Positions 4,971 to 6,779 of a stretch of 6,779 nt of DNA are shown piece after piece. Each line of letters starts with the position of its first letter. The first letter of the stretch is position 1. Position numbers and translations under genes: made by a program. This stretch comes from Adhaeribacter sp. (lineage in GTDB: Bacteria > Bacteroidota > Bacteroidia > Cytophagales > Hymenobacteraceae), in contig JAQBNV010000639.1 in NCBI GenBank assembly GCA_028288395.1, forward strand, positions 1 through 6,779, given 5' to 3'. The notes below the pieces were generated by a model, which made no database searches, had not been told where the DNA came from, and saw only the letters and a list, made by a program, of their open reading frames with translations.

Positions 4971-6473
4971 ATGAAACCATTATCAGCCGAAGGTAAACCT
5001 AGGGCGCTGGATAACATTCCGGCGCAACAGCCAGCGGGGGCTGCCGGAGCCGGGTTTCCTCTGAAGATCGGCCTTTTTGGTATCGGTTTAGAAGCCTACT
5101 GGGACCAGTTTGAAGGCTTGCAGGAGCGACTGGAAGGATATTTATCAATTGTTCAGAATAAACTTTTGGTGATGCATCCACAGGTTTTAAACCTGGGCTT
5201 AATCGATAACGCCGCCAAAGCCTTTGCCGCCAGCCACCAGTTCCGCCGGGCCGATGTGGACTTGATTTTCCTGTACGTAACCACGTATGCGTTGTCTTCT
5301 ACCATCCTGCCGGTCGTGCAAAGAGCCAAAGTGCCGGTAATTATTCTTAATCTTTCGCCGGAAGCCGCTTTTGATTATGCGGCCTTTAACAAAATGACCG
5401 ATCGGGCTAAAATGACAGGGGAGTGGCTAGCATCCTGTACGGCTTGCCCGGTTCCCGAAATAGCCTGTGTATTTAACCGGGCCGGTATTAAATTTTATCA
5501 GGTTACAGGCATGCTGCACCAGGATGAAGAATGCTGGACTGAGATACGGGATTGGGTGGAAGCCGCCAAAGTAGCCAATATTATGGCGCACAACCGCCTG
5601 GGTTGTATGGGCCATTATTATAGTGGCATGCTCGATATTTACACTGATCTTACCCGGCAGTATACGCATTTTGGCGGGCACATCGAATTAATTGAAGTAG
5701 AGGAACTCGCCGCTTTACGCCACCAGGTATCCGGCCCCGAAAGGCAGGAACGGGTAAAATTATTTTACGAGGTTTTTGATATACAACCCGATTGCCCGCT
5801 TGACGAACTGCAAAGAGCCGCCCGCACTTCTGTGGCCCTCGATAGGCTCGTTGCCCAATACCAGTTGGGTTCCCTGGCTTATTACTACAAAGGCACCGGC
5901 AATTTCGATAATGAAGATACCATCAGCTCTATTATTCTGGGCAACTCTTTAATAACGGCGAACGGCGTTCCGGTAGCGGGTGAATACGAAATAAAAAATG
6001 CCCAGGCCATGAAAATAATGGACAGCTTTGGGGCTGGCGGTTCGTTTACGGAATATTATGCCATGGACTTTAAAGATGACGTGGTGCTGATGGGCCACGA
6101 TGGCCCGGGCCACATTGCCATTGCCGAAGGTAAAACCAAGGTTCGTCCGCTACAGGTGTACCACGGCAAAGTAGGCAAAGGTTTATCCGTGGAGATGTCG
6201 GTAAAGAATGGTCCGGTTACGATGCTTTCAGTGGTCGAGAACGTCCAGGGTAAGCTGTTCCTGCTGGTAGCTGAAGCAGAGTCGGTACCGGGGCCGATTC
6301 TGGAAATTGGCAACACCAATAGCCGGTACCGCTTTCCCATGGGCGCCCGTAAATTTGTACAAACCTGGAACAGCTATGGACCTGCCCACCATTGGGCCGT
6401 TGGTACTGGTCATATTGCAAATAAGTTAAAAAAGCTGGGAGCTTTACTGAATATAGAGGTAATCCAGGTTTGA
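4971..6473 (+). CDS. L-arabinose/L-fucose isomerase superfamily protein, divergent AraA-like
   Basis: The 500-residue cytoplasmic protein aligns by eye along its length with E. coli AraA, which interconverts L-arabinose and L-ribulose. The four metal-binding residues known in AraA (E306, E333, H350, H450) have counterparts: Glu338 in VAGEYEIK, Glu361 in GGSFTEYY, His376 in LMGHDGPGH and His474 in PAHHWAVG. The N-terminal half is a Rossmann-like sugar-isomerase region (KIGLFGIGLEAYWDQF near residue 32; a conserved-looking NRLGCMGHYYSGMLDIYTDL at 208-227). It differs from true AraA in the segment after the third metal ligand (GPGHIAIAEG instead of an LEVCPSIA-type sequence), and it stops just after the LLNIEVIQV strand, lacking the last roughly 20 residues of AraA. 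It should be a metal-dependent aldose-ketose isomerase, but the sugar is uncertain, so no gene symbol is given. An in-frame TAA at 4959-4961 makes ATG 4971 the first ATG. No kinase or transporter gene for a pentose pathway is adjacent within the window. Confidence 0.88.
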   Translation: MKPLSAEGKPRALDNIPAQQPAGAAGAGFPLKIGLFGIGLEAYWDQFEGLQERLEGYLSIVQNKLLVMHPQVLNLGLIDNAAKAFAASHQFRRADVDLIFLYVTTYALSSTILPVVQRAKVPVIILNLSPEAAFDYAAFNKMTDRAKMTGEWLASCTACPVPEIACVFNRAGIKFYQVTGMLHQDEECWTEIRDWVEAAKVANIMAHNRLGCMGHYYSGMLDIYTDLTRQYTHFGGHIELIEVEELAALRHQVSGPERQERVKLFYEVFDIQPDCPLDELQRAARTSVALDRLVAQYQLGSLAYYYKGTGNFDNEDTISSIILGNSLITANGVPVAGEYEIKNAQAMKIMDSFGAGGSFTEYYAMDFKDDVVLMGHDGPGHIAIAEGKTKVRPLQVYHGKVGKGLSVEMSVKNGPVTMLSVVENVQGKLFLLVAEAESVPGPILEIGNTNSRYRFPMGARKFVQTWNSYGPAHHWAVGTGHIANKLKKLGALLNIEVIQV

Positions 6474-6514
6474 TATTGAACGGCATACCCAACAACGTAA
6501 GAGATAGCAACAAA

Positions 6515-6595
6515 ATGATTAAATTAACTCTTAAGCCCGGAGAAGCGAAAAAGCTGAATGGGAACTGGCTATTTAGGCCAGAAATCAGCTGGTAA
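6515..6595 (+). other. Short frame and imperfect hairpin after the isomerase
   Basis: A 26-residue ATG frame (beginning MIKLTLKPGEAKKLNG, ending in TAA at 6593-6595) follows the isomerase stop by about 40 bases, with a weak AAGAGA about 14 bases upstream of it. Over its second half lies an imperfect stem: AGCTG (6552-6556) with CAGCT (6586-6590), enclosing CTGGC (6565-6569) with GCCAG (6577-6581), followed by GGTAAATTTTTA. The stem could be a weak terminator for the isomerase gene, or the frame could be a tiny peptide; both are guesses. The rest of the gap up to 6689 shows nothing further. Confidence 0.2.
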
Positions 6596-6689
6596 ATTTT
6601 TATACGGGATAAAACAATTGCTTTTTAATTTAGAATGGGTAAACCCAGTAAAAAATATTTAATTGCCACCGCTTTAATTTCAAATATTT

Positions 6690-6779
6690 ATGCGCATTCC
6701 CCTTTTTTTGTTAATATGCTTCATCGGTTTAGCTCCTGGTTTACCCCTGAAGGCGCAAAGAATACACAAATTGGGTATT
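6690..6779 (+). CDS. N-terminus of an exported protein, cut by the window end
   Basis: An ATG at 6690 opens a frame that is still open at the right edge (30 codons visible). The translation starts MRIPLFLLICFIGLAPGL and continues to LKAQRIHKLGI: a positive N-terminus, a hydrophobic core of about 15 residues, and a likely signal peptidase cleavage after KA, leaving a mature N-terminal Gln as is very common in Bacteroidota. The Cys at residue 10 lies inside the hydrophobic core and is not a lipobox. The protein is therefore probably periplasmic, outer-membrane or secreted. Nothing of the mature domain is visible, so its function cannot be given. It follows the isomerase by 216 bases in the same direction and may or may not share its transcript. 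Confidence 0.7.
   Translation, partial: MRIPLFLLICFIGLAPGLPLKAQRIHKLGI

Noticed and set aside
6056..6513. Several minus-strand frames of 61-98 codons across the 3' half of the isomerase gene.
   Set aside because: They lie antisense to a strongly supported gene and their translations show no domain or coherent composition.

Overview
The window looks like a stretch of chromosome from a Bacteroidota bacterium, most likely a member of the Cytophagales close to Adhaeribacter or Hymenobacter. This is an inference. It rests on start codons without Shine-Dalgarno sequences, long AT-rich gaps between genes, an export signal ending in Lys-Ala-Gln, and the protein families present. No phage, insertion sequence, tRNA, rRNA or CRISPR array was seen.

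Layout. Positions 1-569 carry no convincing gene; they hold a 31-bp perfect inverted repeat (33-98) and a 14-bp perfect palindrome (286-299). A membrane-anchored or exported alpha/beta hydrolase of the esterase type follows (570-1775, +). Next is a protein built entirely of eight helicase-associated (HA) repeats with no helicase part (2059-3738, +). It faces a small zinc-ribbon protein of the zf-TFIIB family (4137-4400, -). Between these two convergent genes lies a two-way hairpin terminator (3906-3936) and a short coding-like frame on the minus strand (4024-4119). A 570-bp divergent gap (4401-4970) contains a possibly structured leader. It leads to a 500-residue enzyme of the L-arabinose/L-fucose isomerase superfamily (4971-6473, +). 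The window ends inside the signal peptide of another exported protein (6690-6779, +).

How the genes fit together. The genes are widely spaced and show no operon overlaps, so most are probably transcribed separately. The hydrolase, the sugar isomerase and the exported protein at the right edge would suit a carbohydrate-utilising bacterium, but nothing in the sequence ties them into one pathway. The HA-repeat protein and the zinc-ribbon protein look like accessory factors that bind nucleic acid or partner proteins; their roles are unknown.

No clear new defence or mobile system was found. The items most worth a second look are the free-standing eight-repeat HA protein, the 31-bp perfect hairpin, the divergent isomerase with its possible RNA leader, and the start-less small frame downstream of the zinc-ribbon gene.
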